NCBI GenBank assembly: GCA_910587405.1 | Contig: CAJUKS010000017.1 | Span: 1 to 21,390, forward strand | Length of the DNA stretch: 21,390 bases | Source of the DNA: an uncultured Alphaproteobacteria bacterium | Lineage (GTDB): Bacteria > Pseudomonadota > Alphaproteobacteria > RF32 > CAG-239 | Reading direction: 5' to 3' | Shown: one piece after another, positions 21,337-21,390 of the stretch | Position numbering within the stretch: position 1 is the first letter of the stretch | Layout of the letters: every line of letters begins with the position of its first letter | The notes under the pieces: model-generated | The model's input: only the letters and a program-made list of their open reading frames with translations | Database searches by the model: none | What the model was told of the DNA's origin: nothing | Made by a program: the position numbers and the translations under genes

Positions 21337-21370
21337 AAAAAAACGCTCCGTAAACCGGGGCGTTTTTTTT
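21337..21370 (+). terminator. Rho-independent terminator after pheT
   Basis: ACGCTCCG (21343-21350) pairs with CGGGGCGT (21356-21363) around TAAAC, with one G-U pair. The stem is extended by A-run/T-run pairing and ends in eight T's (21363-21370). It begins 17 bp after the pheT stop. The A-run on the other side could let it act in both directions. Confidence 0.9.
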
Positions 21371-21390
21371 ATATTTAACTGCGTCAAAAA

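Overview
The window looks like the chromosome of a Gram-negative alphaproteobacterium, probably host-associated and uncultured. This is inferred from an alphaproteobacterial LexA box (GAAC-N7-GAAC), LolC/LolD lipoprotein export genes, a very large autotransporter and the rpmI-rplT-pheS-pheT cluster. No 16S gene is present, so no finer taxonomy is claimed.

Bases 1-2250 look like the end of a prophage. They hold the 3' part of a probable tail-region gene, a nested Rz/Rz1-like spanin pair in two frames, a D12-class DNA adenine methyltransferase, and a small convergent gene with its own promoter. Bases 2150-3005 form a complicated tRNA locus. It contains an intact tRNA-Pro(GGG) on the minus strand with its own promoter and terminator, and an 86-bp duplicate of the tRNA 3' end plus terminator (probably an attachment-site scar). 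Short direct repeats lie next to that scar. A second, 179/178-bp duplication carries the tRNA promoter and a broken tRNA 5' half. A structured, gene-free stretch follows at 3037-3129.

Bases 3164-8630 hold single genes and short operons: an SOS-controlled Y-family DNA polymerase; ogt with an overlapping membrane-protein gene (minus strand); a GT2 glycosyltransferase with a histidine-phosphatase (plus strand); a small membrane protein; a possible coding remnant; an Hsp20 chaperone; and an exported EF-hand protein.

Bases 8708-14863 are one gene for a 2051-residue autotransporter. It has a signal peptide, an ankyrin-like N-terminal domain, a hydrophobic/glycine-rich segment, a long Asn/Gly-rich beta-helix passenger and a C-terminal beta-barrel. 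It is the most unusual protein in the window. The EF-hand gene follows it on the same strand.

Bases 15011-21390 are housekeeping. lolC-lolD (minus) diverge from rpmI-rplT (plus). The latter end at a strong terminator hairpin placed only 20 bp before pheS, and pheS-pheT end at a final terminator. LolCD sends lipoproteins to the outer membrane; L35, L20 and phenylalanyl-tRNA synthetase serve translation.

The most interesting material is the rearranged tRNA-Pro/attachment locus and the ankyrin-autotransporter. I see no CRISPR array, no complete insertion sequence and no clearly new multi-gene defence system.
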